A DNA stretch of 50,565 bases. Origin: JBKEDS01 sp047975545 (GTDB lineage: Bacteria > Bacteroidota > Bacteroidia > Flavobacteriales > Flavobacteriaceae). Positions 17,255-26,443 of this stretch are shown in pieces (within the stretch, counting starts at the first letter, position 1; the number at the start of each line of letters is the position of its first letter). Made by a program: the position numbers and the translations under genes. The notes beneath the pieces were generated by a model. The model saw only the letters and a program-made list of their open reading frames with translations, made no database searches and was not told the origin of the DNA. The stretch covers positions 1-50,565 of the forward strand of contig JBKEDS010000029.1 of assembly GCA_047975545.1 (NCBI GenBank). Direction: 5' to 3'.

Positions 17255-17482
17255 ATGAAAAAAGCACTAAAAATAATTTCAGCAGTATCGATTATAACGT
17301 TTGGCGTTTTGTGGATTTCAAGTAAATTCGGCATTTTAAACGAAATTAACACAATAGAATTAAGAAATGTATTGGTTCTGGTTTACTTGGCTGCAAGTTT
17401 AAAGTATTTTCAAATGGAACTTAAAGACCGAAATGCGGAAATTAAGGATTTAAAATTAAAACTAACAAAACACGAAATCTAA
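17255..17482 (+). CDS. small membrane protein with coiled-coil tail
   Basis: A 75-residue protein with two hydrophobic segments (about 5-24 and 38-50) and a charged helical tail (MELKDRNAEIKDLKLKLTKH) that could form a coiled coil. No family recognised. It lies 38 bases upstream of a lipoprotein gene on the same strand. Confidence 0.55.
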   Translation: MKKALKIISAVSIITFGVLWISSKFGILNEINTIELRNVLVLVYLAASLKYFQMELKDRNAEIKDLKLKLTKHEI

Positions 17483-17520
17483 TACGTTTTCAAACGTTTA
17501 AAACAAACGCAAAAATTATA

Positions 17521-18036
17521 ATGACAAACAAATTACTAATAATATTTAGCCTATGCCTACTAACAACCGCCTGTAAAAACACACAGGATAATACGGATAT
17601 AGACGCCACTACAAACACACAAGACCTTACCGAAAAGGATATTGCAAAATTAAAATACACCGATTATATTTTAGACGACAAAACCGAAAAAACAGTAACG
17701 GACTGGGCGCAGTACCACCAACTGCAAGAGGTTATCAACAACATAAAAAAAGGCGATTTAAGCTATTTTAACGACAACGAAAAAACCATAACCGACCTAT
17801 TTAAAGACTTAAAACAACACACGCCCGAAACCCTAAAAACCGATGCTATTACGGTTAGGATAACGGCTTTTGAAACCCAATTTTACAAATTGGGAAACCT
17901 ATCCGTTTTAAGTTCAACCTCAAAACAACAATTACAGGCAACCATAAAAGATGTGCTAATTGCGTTTTCCAACCTAAACCTACAAATGAACAAAAAAATG
18001 GAAGCCGACCATTACAACAGCATTACACGGCCTTAA
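17521..18036 (+). CDS. hypothetical lipoprotein
   Basis: A 171-residue protein with a lipoprotein signal (FSLCLLTTAC, cysteine at about 18). The mature part is helical and rich in Lys, Asp and Thr, without a family I recognise. It lies between the small membrane protein gene and the M13 peptidase gene, all on the plus strand, but a 106-base gap with a repeat-like sequence separates it from the latter. Confidence 0.72.
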   Translation: MTNKLLIIFSLCLLTTACKNTQDNTDIDATTNTQDLTEKDIAKLKYTDYILDDKTEKTVTDWAQYHQLQEVINNIKKGDLSYFNDNEKTITDLFKDLKQHTPETLKTDAITVRITAFETQFYKLGNLSVLSSTSKQQLQATIKDVLIAFSNLNLQMNKKMEADHYNSITRP

Positions 18037-18142
18037 ATTAGTAAGATAGAAATAACCTTTTTTTTGGAAATTGTTACCCTGAGCGAAGTCGAAGGACATC
18101 TTATTTATAACGAAATTATTATCTGTAAAAGCACTTTCAATT

Positions 18143-20221
18143 ATGATAAAACAAACCATTTGCGTATTAGCCGTATTAAGCTTAACCGCTTGTAAAAACG
18201 ACCAAAAAAAAGAACCCGAAGCCACAAACCAAACACCCGGAATCAATTTGGCATACATGGACACCTCGGCAAAGCCCGGCAACGATTTTTTTAAATACGT
18301 TAACGGCAAATGGGTAGAAAACACCCAAATACCCGACGACCAAACCCGCTGGGGCAGTTTTAACGAACTACGCCAAAAAACCGACCACGACGCCCTGGCT
18401 ATTTTAAAAGCGGCCATGGCCACCGATAAGGACCTAAAAGCCATAAAAATCCTTCCGGGGTCGGACCAAGAAAAAGCCGTTAAACTGTTTAAAAGCATTG
18501 TCGATACCGTTAGCCGAAACAAACAAGGCATAGCACCGCTTAAACCCTATTTGGCAAAAATAGAAGCCATTAACAACATTGAAGATTTACAGCGCTACTT
18601 GGAAAATATGGAACCAATCGGCGGTGGCGGTTTTTTTGGCTTTGGCGTAAGTGCCGACCCCAAAAACAGCAACGTTAACAGTGCTTACCTCGGCGGTGGC
18701 GCATTGGGTTTGCCCGACCGCGATTATTATGTTAAGGACGATGCCGACTCCAAAGAAAAACGAAACCAATACCTTGCCCATATAGCAAAAATGCTTGTTT
18801 TTCTAAGTGAAACCGAAACCAATGCGGCCAAACAAGCCCAACAAATTTTGGATTTTGAAACCCAACTTGCCCAGCCCAGTATGGACAAGGTGGACCGCCG
18901 CGATGCCCGTAAGCGCTACAACCCAAAAGCCATTACCGAACTTCAAAATATGGTACCGGCTATTAATTGGAAGGCCTATTTTAGCAATATTGGCGTAAAA
19001 ACCATAGACACCATTATTGTTCCCGATGTAAACTACACCTTGGCGTTACAAAAAATATTCGAAAAAAACGATGTTGACAGTTGGAAGGCCTACCTAAAAT
19101 GGACGGCATTAAACTCAGCCGCCAACTTATTAAGTACTGAGCTTGAATACGCAAACTGGGAATTTTACGGCAAAACGCTACAAGGCGCACAAAAACAGCG
19201 CCCTCTGGACGAACGCGCCCTACAAACCATAAACGGCACGGTAGGCGAAGCCTTGGGCAAGTTATATGTAGATGAAATGTTTCCGCCCGAAGCCAAGCAA
19301 AAAGCCGAAAACATGATTGCCAATGTTAAAAAGGCTTTCGAAAACCGCATTAATGCCCTAACATGGATGACTGCCGAAACCAAACAAAAAGCCGTTGAAA
19401 AACTACGGGCCTTAAACGTTAAAATTGCTTATCCCGATACGTGGAAAGACTACTCCAAACTCGATATAAAAAACACCGACGAAGGTGGCTCCTACCTCCA
19501 AAACATACAAAATGTTAGGCAGTGGAACCACCAACAAAACCTGGACGATTTGGGCAATCCCGTAGACAAGAGCAAATGGGGCATGGCACCGCAAATTGTT
19601 AACGCTTACTTTAACCCAAGATTTAACGAAATTGTTTTCCCCGCCGCCATTTTGCAACCGCCGTTTTATAACTTTAATGCCGACGATGCCGTAAACTACG
19701 GCGGTATTGGTGCCGTAATCGGGCATGAAATATCGCATTGTTTCGACGATTCGGGCGCACGCTACGATAAAAACGGCAACCTAAACAACTGGTGGACCGA
19801 TACCGACCTTAGCGAATTTGAAAAACTGGGCGAAGCCTTGGCCAACCAGTACAGCACCATAGAAGTACTGCCCGACACCCATATAAACGGCAAATTTACC
19901 TTGGGCGAAAATATAGGCGATTTGGGCGGCGTTAACGCCGCCTACGATGCACTTTTGTTAAGTTTTGAAGAAAACGGACGCCCCGAAAACAGCGATGGCT
20001 TTACCCCCGAACAACGTTTTTTCTTATCATGGGGCACTATTTGGCGTACCAAAATACGCGAGGACGCCCTAAGAAACCAAATAAAAACCGACCCGCACTC
20101 GCCGGGTGCTACCCGGGCCGTACAACCGCTTTTAAACATCGAGGCGTTTTACCAGGCCTTCAATATTAAAGAAGGCGATAGCCTGTATATGGCTCCAAAA
20201 GACCGTGTGTTGATTTGGTAA
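18143..20221 (+). CDS. M13-family zinc metallopeptidase (PepO/neprilysin-like), lipoprotein
   Basis: A 692-residue peptidase that probably cleaves oligopeptides in the periplasm or at the surface. The leader ends in LSLTAC, a lipobox with cysteine at about 14. The zinc site is HEISH in VIGHEISHCFDDSGARYD, with the downstream third ligand in ENIGDLGGVNAAYDA. The substrate-binding NAYF motif (IVNAYFNPRFNEIVFPAAIL) and the C-terminal CxxW-like end (here APKDRVLIW) are in place. Length is normal. It appears to be a single gene. Confidence 0.95.
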   Translation: MIKQTICVLAVLSLTACKNDQKKEPEATNQTPGINLAYMDTSAKPGNDFFKYVNGKWVENTQIPDDQTRWGSFNELRQKTDHDALAILKAAMATDKDLKAIKILPGSDQEKAVKLFKSIVDTVSRNKQGIAPLKPYLAKIEAINNIEDLQRYLENMEPIGGGGFFGFGVSADPKNSNVNSAYLGGGALGLPDRDYYVKDDADSKEKRNQYLAHIAKMLVFLSETETNAAKQAQQILDFETQLAQPSMDKVDRRDARKRYNPKAITELQNMVPAINWKAYFSNIGVKTIDTIIVPDVNYTLALQKIFEKNDVDSWKAYLKWTALNSAANLLSTELEYANWEFYGKTLQGAQKQRPLDERALQTINGTVGEALGKLYVDEMFPPEAKQKAENMIANVKKAFENRINALTWMTAETKQKAVEKLRALNVKIAYPDTWKDYSKLDIKNTDEGGSYLQNIQNVRQWNHQQNLDDLGNPVDKSKWGMAPQIVNAYFNPRFNEIVFPAAILQPPFYNFNADDAVNYGGIGAVIGHEISHCFDDSGARYDKNGNLNNWWTDTDLSEFEKLGEALANQYSTIEVLPDTHINGKFTLGENIGDLGGVNAAYDALLLSFEENGRPENSDGFTPEQRFFLSWGTIWRTKIREDALRNQIKTDPHSPGATRAVQPLLNIEAFYQAFNIKEGDSLYMAPKDRVLIW

Positions 20222-20243
20222 GGCGAAAACAAACGTATAAGCC

Positions 20244-20440
20244 CTTTCAGTCTGGATTGTATTGAAACCATGATAAACTAAACCTATGGACTGAAAGTCC
20301 AATATTTGTGTGCATTTTAGCCACAAATACACGAATGTTTTTTATAAAAACTATGTGAAACATTCGTGTATTCGTGGCGTAAAAATATTTGTGGAAACTG
20401 AAAGTCTTGCACTAAAAGTGCATACCTGCCTGCGGTAGGC
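20244..20440. repeat. intergenic cluster of inverted repeats
   Basis: The gap between the M13 peptidase and CBS genes (376 bases) has no gene but holds nested inverted repeats. The main one pairs 20320-20340 with 20358-20378 (20 of 21 positions complementary, 17-base loop). The octamer ACTGAAAG occurs at 20290-20297 and 20397-20404, and inverted at 20244-20251. A 7-base stem CCTGCCT/AGGCAGG lies at 20425-20443. The arrangement is like a REP/BIME-type element. Confidence 0.75.
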
Positions 20441-20597
20441 AGGGTTTCAACTAACGCCTGAGATCAATGAATTTATCAAAATTTCAAAAAAACATTTAAC
20501 GATAAAAGATATTTGTTAAATTATGGATTAAATTTTCATTAAAACATTATGTTTTTAAGAAAAAAAGCGTATATTCAAATTCGCTAAAAAATTCACC

Positions 20598-21065
20598 ATG
20601 GCAATAAAAAGTTTTAAAGGCTCTCGAAAACAACAAGTTTCCGGCACAGACTCCCCCTCGTTAAAAGTTAGCGATTACATGTCCACCAGTTTAATTACGT
20701 TTAAACCCGAGCAAACCATAGAAAGTGTTATGCAAGCCCTGGTTAAGCACAAAATATCCGGAGGTCCCGTTGTTAACGATAAAAACGAACTAATAGGCAT
20801 AATATCCGAAGGCGATTGCATTAGGCAAATTAGCGAAAGCAGGTATTACAATATGCCCATGCAGGACAAAACCATTAAGGATTTTATGGTAGAAAACGTT
20901 GAAACCATTGACGGAAATATGAATATTTTCGATGCTGCCAACAAATTTTTGGAAGCTAAACGACGGCGGTTTCCAATTGTGGAAAACGGCAAATTAGTGG
21001 GCTTGGTAAGCCAAAAGGATATTTTAAAAGCAGCCATGAAACTTAAAGGACAAAACTGGAAATAA
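20598..21065 (+). CDS. CBS-domain pair protein
   Basis: A 155-residue cytoplasmic protein built of two CBS domains (about 24-82 and 93-150). Each ends in the usual hydrophobic GIISEGD or GLVSQKD strand. Such pairs bind adenine nucleotides and regulate partners. No partner gene is adjacent. A strong terminator follows. Confidence 0.9.
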   Translation: MAIKSFKGSRKQQVSGTDSPSLKVSDYMSTSLITFKPEQTIESVMQALVKHKISGGPVVNDKNELIGIISEGDCIRQISESRYYNMPMQDKTIKDFMVENVETIDGNMNIFDAANKFLEAKRRRFPIVENGKLVGLVSQKDILKAAMKLKGQNWK

Positions 21066-21086
21066 TACACCTTTATATATTAAGCT

Positions 21087-21128
21087 AAAGCTTTTGGTTT
21101 AAAAAAACCAAAAGCTTTTCTTTTTTGT
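21087..21128 (+). terminator. intrinsic terminator of the CBS gene
   Basis: A perfect 14-base stem (AAAGCTTTTGGTTT with its complement) around an AAAA loop, followed by a T-rich tail. It starts 21 bases past the stop. Confidence 0.92.
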
Positions 21129-21167
21129 AAAACCCCTACTCCATTGCTTATACACAATGCGCAAGGC

Positions 21168-21956
21168 TTACCTTAATTTCTGTATTTCGGTTAAGGTAGC
21201 TTGCCCAACGCCTTCGGCCGATTGGGGGTTTTGTCCGGTTACCAGCCTTTGGTCCACCGTTATGTGCTTTTGCCAAAGTCCCGATTTTTCAAATTTTGCC
21301 CCACGTTCAATTAACTTTGTTTCTAACATAAACGGCACAACGTTTTCCAATTTTACCGCGATTTCTTCTTCATTGGTAAAAGCATTCACTTTTTTGCCGT
21401 CCACTAAATAGTTTCCGTTGCTCAATTTAATGTTAACCAATCCCGCAGGGCCGTGGCAAACAGCGCTTACAACGCCATTGTTTTCGTAAATTTCTCGGGC
21501 TATTTCGGCAATTTCAACATTATCGGCAAAATCCCACATGGTGCCGTGACCACCGGCATAAAGAATGGCCACGTAGCTTTTCGGGTTAACTTCGGATGGC
21601 TTTAGCGTGTTTTCAACTTTGTTTCGGTAGGTTTCATTATCCCAAAACTTCTTGTTAATGGGATCGTTCATATTAAAGCCGTCAACAGGGGCTTTTCCGC
21701 CTTTTGGGCTTACAAAATCGATTTCGTAACCTGTCGAATGCAGCACTTCCCAAGGATGCGAAACTTCACTTAAATAATATCCCGTTTTTGCTCCTGTGCT
21801 ACCTTTTTGGTCGTGGCTTGTTACCACGAATAAAATTTTCTTTTCCATGTTGTTGTAATTGTTTTGTTGCGCGGTTGTTTGGTTGCAAGCAGTAAAAACG
21901 GTACAACCGACAATGACCATTAAACCTACTGAAATTGTTTTAATAAACTTTTTCAT
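21168..21956 (-). CDS. DJ-1/PfpI-family (Hsp31-like) lipoprotein
   Basis: A 262-residue protein of the DJ-1/PfpI superfamily. A lipoprotein leader with cysteine at residue 24 (VFTAC) exports it, unlike most family members. The catalytic set is present: Glu64, Cys167 and His168 (SAVCHGPAG), with a conserved AGGHGTMWD loop. It is probably a glyoxalase III/chaperone-type enzyme. It lies 95 bases downstream of a broken Crp/Fnr gene on the same strand. Confidence 0.88.
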   Translation of the reverse strand: MKKFIKTISVGLMVIVGCTVFTACNQTTAQQNNYNNMEKKILFVVTSHDQKGSTGAKTGYYLSEVSHPWEVLHSTGYEIDFVSPKGGKAPVDGFNMNDPINKKFWDNETYRNKVENTLKPSEVNPKSYVAILYAGGHGTMWDFADNVEIAEIAREIYENNGVVSAVCHGPAGLVNIKLSNGNYLVDGKKVNAFTNEEEIAVKLENVVPFMLETKLIERGAKFEKSGLWQKHITVDQRLVTGQNPQSAEGVGQATLTEIQKLR

Positions 21957-22051
21957 GCTTTTTTGTTTTTAAATGATGCCACAAAGTTGAAAAACCGTTG
22001 CGGGTTGGCACAGGAGGTAAATCACGTTTTTTTTGTGATGTATGTCACACG

Positions 22052-22614
22052 TTATGAAAGTCGGCTCAACGTTTCCCTTGAAACACCAAGGTACGACGCC
22101 AAAATTGTTTTGGGAACACGCTGTAATAAGGACGGATACAGTTCCATTAATTGTTCATATCGGCCTTTTGCATCCTTATTAAGTAGTGAAAGGATTCGGC
22201 GTTGCAAGGCTACATAGCCCAAATTGGATTTTATTCTGAAAAAATGTTCTATTTTTTGAAGTTCGGCACACAATTTTTCCCGATTTTCGAGCGAAAGGCA
22301 AAGCACTTCGCAATCTTCAAGGCAGAGTCCACATTTACAGTTGCTTTTTCTTGTTTGAAATGGGCTTGATAATCGGTAACCCACCAATTTTACATGGCGA
22401 ATTGTAAAATATGTTCTTTACCTTCATCATTGGTATAATAAGCCTTTAGTAAACCTGTTACAACAAAATGGTCGTTTGGAACATTGTTGCCTTCTTGAAT
22501 TAAAAATTGGTGTTTTTTGAGTTTCTTTATTTTGAAGTGCGACAAAATATACTCAAACTCGGCATCCGAAACGGGTGTTATTTCTTCTATATGTTTTCTT
22601 AGTGCTATACTCAA
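22052..22614 (-). pseudogene. Crp/Fnr-family regulator, nonsense and frameshift
   Basis: A cyclic-nucleotide-binding-like regulator now split. The first 74 codons encode the start of the sensor domain (ITPVSDAEFEYILSHFKIKK, then HILQFAM) and end at TAA, 22392-22390. Directly after it the same frame reads NWWVTDYQAHFKQEKAT, the expected continuation, so the stop probably came from a GAA codon. A frameshift near 22325 moves reading to LEDCEVLCLSLENREKL. The rest holds the helix-turn-helix ILASYLGVSRETLSRLS. Without repair neither part is a working regulator. Confidence 0.85.
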
Positions 22615-22629
22615 TTGCAGTTCGTTTTT

Positions 22630-24603
22630 TTAGTTTGCATTCAAGGTCTTGGCAAACTTAACAAAAAACCCAACCGATTCCGGGTTTTTCATCGCATCGA
22701 TATTTATCGCTTTTTCTACGGGTATTTTCATTAAAATTTTTTTTACGGGTGCTTCCATTTTTTTACCGCTTATGGTATATGGAATATCGGGAATTTCAAT
22801 AATGGCATCGGGAACATGCCTTGGCGAGTATTCGGTTTTTAGGCGTTGGTTTATTTCGGTTTTGAGGGTGTCGTCTAATTTAAAGCCTAATTTTATTTTA
22901 ACAAAAAGGGGCATAAAATGGTTGCCCGATTCTTGTTCCAAATTTACAATTAGGGCGTCTTCAACGGCTTCCATTTTGTTAAGGGTCCGGTAAATCTCGC
23001 TCGTACCGATACGAATGCCGTGGCGGTTTAAGGTAGCATCGGAACGGCCATAAATAACAATGCCCTTGGTTTTGGAATTTATTTTTATAAAGTCGCCATG
23101 CCGCCATTTGCCTGGGTAATGCTCAAAATAACTGGCTTTGTAGCGTTTGTTTTCGGGGTCGTTCCAAAAATGAATGGGCATGGAGGGCATGGGTTGGTCT
23201 ATAACCATTTCGCCCAACTCATTTTCTACGGCTTGGCCTTCTTCGTTATAAGCATAAAGCGATACGCCAAGCGCGCGGCACTGTATTTCGCCGGCATAAA
23301 CGGCGTAAAATGGCGTACCGCCCACAAAGGCCGTACAAACATCGGTACCACCGGCCATGGAACAAAGCCAAACACCTGGTTTTATGTTTTTGTATACATA
23401 CTCGAAAGCCTCATAGGGCAAAGGCGCTCCGGTAGAACTGATAGAACGGATTGAAGCTAAATTACACTTGCTTTTTGGCGTAATGCCCTGTTTCATACTT
23501 GCCACCAAAAATGGGGCGCTTGTTCCAAAATGGGCAATACTTGTTTTGTCCGACAGTTCCCAAAGTTTATAAAAATTAGGATGTGTGGGGCTACCGTCGT
23601 ACAGCACAATGCAAGCACCCATAAGCAATGCCGATTGCAGGAAATTCCACATCATCCAGCCCGTAGTGGTGTACCAAAAATAGCGTTCGCCTTGGTGTAC
23701 GTCGTTTTGCAAGGCCATGTATTTTAGGTGTTCCAACAAAATACCACCATGCGAGTGTACAATGGCTTTGGGCAAGCCCGTTGTTCCCGACGAATATAGC
23801 ACCCAAATAGGATGGCTAAAATCTACGGGGGCGAACGTTAAGGTTTCCGATTTGTAATCTTCAAAAATAGAACGAATGTCCTTAAAATGTTTTGGAAAGT
23901 CGTTTAACGTTTCTTTTAAATAGGGTAGCACCACAACTTGTTCCAACGTTGGCAAAGCCTTGGCTATGCTGTTGGCAATATTGGTTTTGTCGTAGGGCTT
24001 TCCGTTGTAAAAATAACCGTCCACGGTTATAAAAACCTTGGGCTTAATTTGCGAAAAGCGGTCTATAACACTTTCGGTTCCAAAATCGGGCGAGGTACTG
24101 GACCAAATGGCACCCATACTGTTTACCGCCAAAAACGAAATGGTAGCTTCGGGAACATTGGGCAAGAACGCTACCACGCAATCGCCTTTTTTTACGCCAA
24201 CCAATTTTAAGTAAGCGGCCATTGCGGCTACTTTTTGTTGTAGTTCATCCCAAGTAACTTCGGTATAATGCCCTTGTTCGTTACTAAAAACTATTGCTGT
24301 TTTTTGGTCTTGAAATTGCCTAAAAATGTGTTCGGCGTAATTTAGTTTTGCACCGTTAAACCATGTAAAATCGGGCATAGTGGTTAAACGGAGTACGTTG
24401 TTATACGGGCTATGCGAAATAATATTAAAATAATTCCAGATGCTTTCCCAAAAGTCGCTTATGTGGTTAACGGACCATTGCCAAATAGCGTCGTAAGTAT
24501 TAAAGTGAAGGCTGTGCGTTTCGGCCAGCCATGTTTTGTACCGATACAAATGACTGTTTTTTTTGAACACATCGGATGCTTCCCAGAGTTTTTTATCTAT
24601 CAT
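22630..24603 (-). CDS. acetoacetyl-CoA synthetase
   Basis: A 657-residue acyl-adenylating enzyme that activates acetoacetate to acetoacetyl-CoA. The N-terminus is the acetyl-CoA-synthetase-like extension. The AMP-binding loop is VLYSSGTTGLPKAIVHSHGG (about 270-289). The C-terminal domain has GRSDATLNRHGIRIGTSEIY and the catalytic Lys in YTISGKKMEAPVKKIL. Length matches AacS. It sits 15 bases upstream of the broken Crp/Fnr gene. Confidence 0.92.
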   Translation of the reverse strand: MIDKKLWEASDVFKKNSHLYRYKTWLAETHSLHFNTYDAIWQWSVNHISDFWESIWNYFNIISHSPYNNVLRLTTMPDFTWFNGAKLNYAEHIFRQFQDQKTAIVFSNEQGHYTEVTWDELQQKVAAMAAYLKLVGVKKGDCVVAFLPNVPEATISFLAVNSMGAIWSSTSPDFGTESVIDRFSQIKPKVFITVDGYFYNGKPYDKTNIANSIAKALPTLEQVVVLPYLKETLNDFPKHFKDIRSIFEDYKSETLTFAPVDFSHPIWVLYSSGTTGLPKAIVHSHGGILLEHLKYMALQNDVHQGERYFWYTTTGWMMWNFLQSALLMGACIVLYDGSPTHPNFYKLWELSDKTSIAHFGTSAPFLVASMKQGITPKSKCNLASIRSISSTGAPLPYEAFEYVYKNIKPGVWLCSMAGGTDVCTAFVGGTPFYAVYAGEIQCRALGVSLYAYNEEGQAVENELGEMVIDQPMPSMPIHFWNDPENKRYKASYFEHYPGKWRHGDFIKINSKTKGIVIYGRSDATLNRHGIRIGTSEIYRTLNKMEAVEDALIVNLEQESGNHFMPLFVKIKLGFKLDDTLKTEINQRLKTEYSPRHVPDAIIEIPDIPYTISGKKMEAPVKKILMKIPVEKAINIDAMKNPESVGFFVKFAKTLNAN

Positions 24604-24642
24604 TTTTTAGTGGGTTTTTGGTTGTTTGTTAAACTGTTTTCG

Positions 24643-24671
24643 ACTCTACCTCGTCAAGCTCGGCACAGGCT
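24643..24671. repeat. dispersed CTCGTCAAGCTCGG repeat, copy 1
   Basis: A 29-base intergenic sequence around ACCTCGTCAAGCTCGGC that recurs almost unchanged at 48297-48325. It lies in the spacer upstream of the acetoacetyl-CoA synthetase gene. Confidence 0.7.
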
Positions 24672-24731
24672 ACTATAACTGCTGGCTACACTTAAACCAA
24701 CCCGAAAAAACTACCAAAAACATATTATTAG

Positions 24732-24758
24732 TTGTCGGGTCGAGCGGAGTCGAGACCT
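24732..24758. repeat. dispersed GTCGAG-type repeat, copy 2
   Basis: The second copy of the 27-base repeat seen at 13342-13368, with two base differences. It lies 26 bases beyond the end of the exonuclease gene. Confidence 0.75.
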
Positions 24759-24783
24759 TATATTGCTAAATCCCCCAAAACTC

Positions 24784-25497
24784 TTATACATAAACAATCT
24801 CGCTATCGTGCAACAGTTTGTCGTTACGAAGCCTTAACAGTATTTGGGCAACAGCAATAGTATCTTTTTCGCAATAGGTAATAATGCGGTCTATGTTGTT
24901 TTCTTCATAATAAACCCGATAGACTTCGCTACCGTCGATATCATCTTTTGGAGATGGAATGCCCAAAACATTGGTTAGTAATTTTAGCGAAGTGTAGGTC
25001 TTGTAGTCGCCAAATTTCCAAAGTTCCAAGGTGTCTAAATGGGGTACTTCCCATGGTTTTTTACCAAATAGGTTGAGCTTATTGGGCAGTTTTATACCGT
25101 TTATTATCATCCGCCGTGCAATATATGGAAAGTCGAACTCCTTACCGTTATGGGCGCAAAGCAAGTGTTTGGTTTGGTTGAAATGGGTGGAAAGTAAATT
25201 CTTAAAATTGTTTAAAAGTTCAACTTCTTCACCATAAAACGAAGTAACCCTAAAATTTCGAATATCGCCCTTAAAGGTAAAATACCCAACCGAAATACAT
25301 ATAATTTTTCCAAATTCGGCCCAAATACCGGCACGCTGGTAAAATTCTTCGGCGGTAAAATCGTCCTTGCGCTGATATTGCGATTTGGTTTCCCAAAGGT
25401 TTTGTTTTGTAACATCCAAATCCTGAAAATGGGATGTTTCGGGAACGGTTTCAATATCTAAAAACAGGATGTTCTCTAAATGTAGTTTGTCAATCAT
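24784..25497 (-). CDS. DnaQ-fold 3'-5' exonuclease, PolB-like
   Basis: A 237-residue predicted exonuclease of the RNase H-like fold. Exo I is FLDIETVPE with Asp14 and Glu16. Exo II is CAHNGKEFDFPYIARRM. Exo III is seen as YCEKDTIAVAQILL. It resembles the predicted 3'-5' exonuclease of the DNA polymerase B type found stand-alone in Bacteroidetes. Target unknown; a role in DNA repair or proofreading is an inference. Confidence 0.85.
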   Translation of the reverse strand: MIDKLHLENILFLDIETVPETSHFQDLDVTKQNLWETKSQYQRKDDFTAEEFYQRAGIWAEFGKIICISVGYFTFKGDIRNFRVTSFYGEEVELLNNFKNLLSTHFNQTKHLLCAHNGKEFDFPYIARRMIINGIKLPNKLNLFGKKPWEVPHLDTLELWKFGDYKTYTSLKLLTNVLGIPSPKDDIDGSEVYRVYYEENNIDRIITYCEKDTIAVAQILLRLRNDKLLHDSEIVYV

Positions 25498-25556
25498 TGA
25501 AAGCGGTTGGTTATTAGTGTAGTTAGAAGTGAAATGGCGTATTGGGTTTTTGCTGT

Positions 25557-26399
25557 TTATTTTTCGATTTTATTATTCCCTAATCTTTTTCCCAGTTCTC
25601 TTGCGTTTAAGGGTGAAACAACATCTTTTCCTGTGTTTTTTTCAAGTTGTTTTCGTGCAACATCAGCCACTTTTCCTCCTTTTCGGGCTATGTTTTTATT
25701 TTCTTGTAAGGTCTTTGGTTTTTTTTCTTTTGAGATTTCAGTTGTTGATGCTTCGGCTAACATATTCAGTACCAATTCTAAATTAGTCATGTTGTCTCGT
25801 AAATTTTCTTTTTTCAAGTCTTTGAAATCTTTGTATTCACGAGTTGTCATGCCCGACCATGCTTTTGTAATCTCATCGGTTAATATAGTATACTCCAAAC
25901 CTTTTTTTACACCTTTTGAATTCCATTCATCTGTTAATTCCTTTCTTACTTCAATGCTTTTTAATCGTTGATTTATCCAATTTACGGAATACCCTTTTTT
26001 TAAATATGTTTCCATAGCTCGGTCAAATGCTTTTTCGGGGTCTTCCGTTTCCTCTATTCTTTCATACCCAACTTTGGCTAACCATAGTTTAAATGGTTCT
26101 GCATTGGGCGATGGAATTGATTGAATTAGTCGAAGTAACTGCTCGGTATCGGCAACATCAGTTTTGTAATATTTTCCGTCTGCGGATTGCATTTTCAGTT
26201 GGCTACAGTTTGTAGCCAACTTGCTGCCTTCCTTTTTTAATCGGGTTTTTAATACACTCCAATATTTTCTAGGGTTAATGCTCTGAGTCAATATTTCAAT
26301 GACATCGACTATTGAAAAATACCATTTTTCTTTTGCATTATCCCACTCAACGCGCACCTTTTGGTCTTGGAATAATTTTATGGCTGTATCTTTTGTCAT
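25557..26399 (-). CDS. Bro-N domain protein
   Basis: A 280-residue protein. The N-terminal 110 residues match the BRO-N/antirepressor type (VRVEWDNAKEKWYFSIVDV, then INPRKYWSVLKTRLKK). This domain is common in phage antirepressors and in DinD. The C-terminal part is helical, Lys/Glu-rich and ends with VADVARKQLEKNTGKDVVSP. No phage genes accompany it, so it may be a remnant of a mobile element or a domesticated damage-response protein. Confidence 0.82.
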   Translation of the reverse strand: MTKDTAIKLFQDQKVRVEWDNAKEKWYFSIVDVIEILTQSINPRKYWSVLKTRLKKEGSKLATNCSQLKMQSADGKYYKTDVADTEQLLRLIQSIPSPNAEPFKLWLAKVGYERIEETEDPEKAFDRAMETYLKKGYSVNWINQRLKSIEVRKELTDEWNSKGVKKGLEYTILTDEITKAWSGMTTREYKDFKDLKKENLRDNMTNLELVLNMLAEASTTEISKEKKPKTLQENKNIARKGGKVADVARKQLEKNTGKDVVSPLNARELGKRLGNNKIEK

Positions 26400-26443
26400 T
26401 TCACCAATAATTCTGTTCTTTTTTCATTCCATTTCTATACAAT

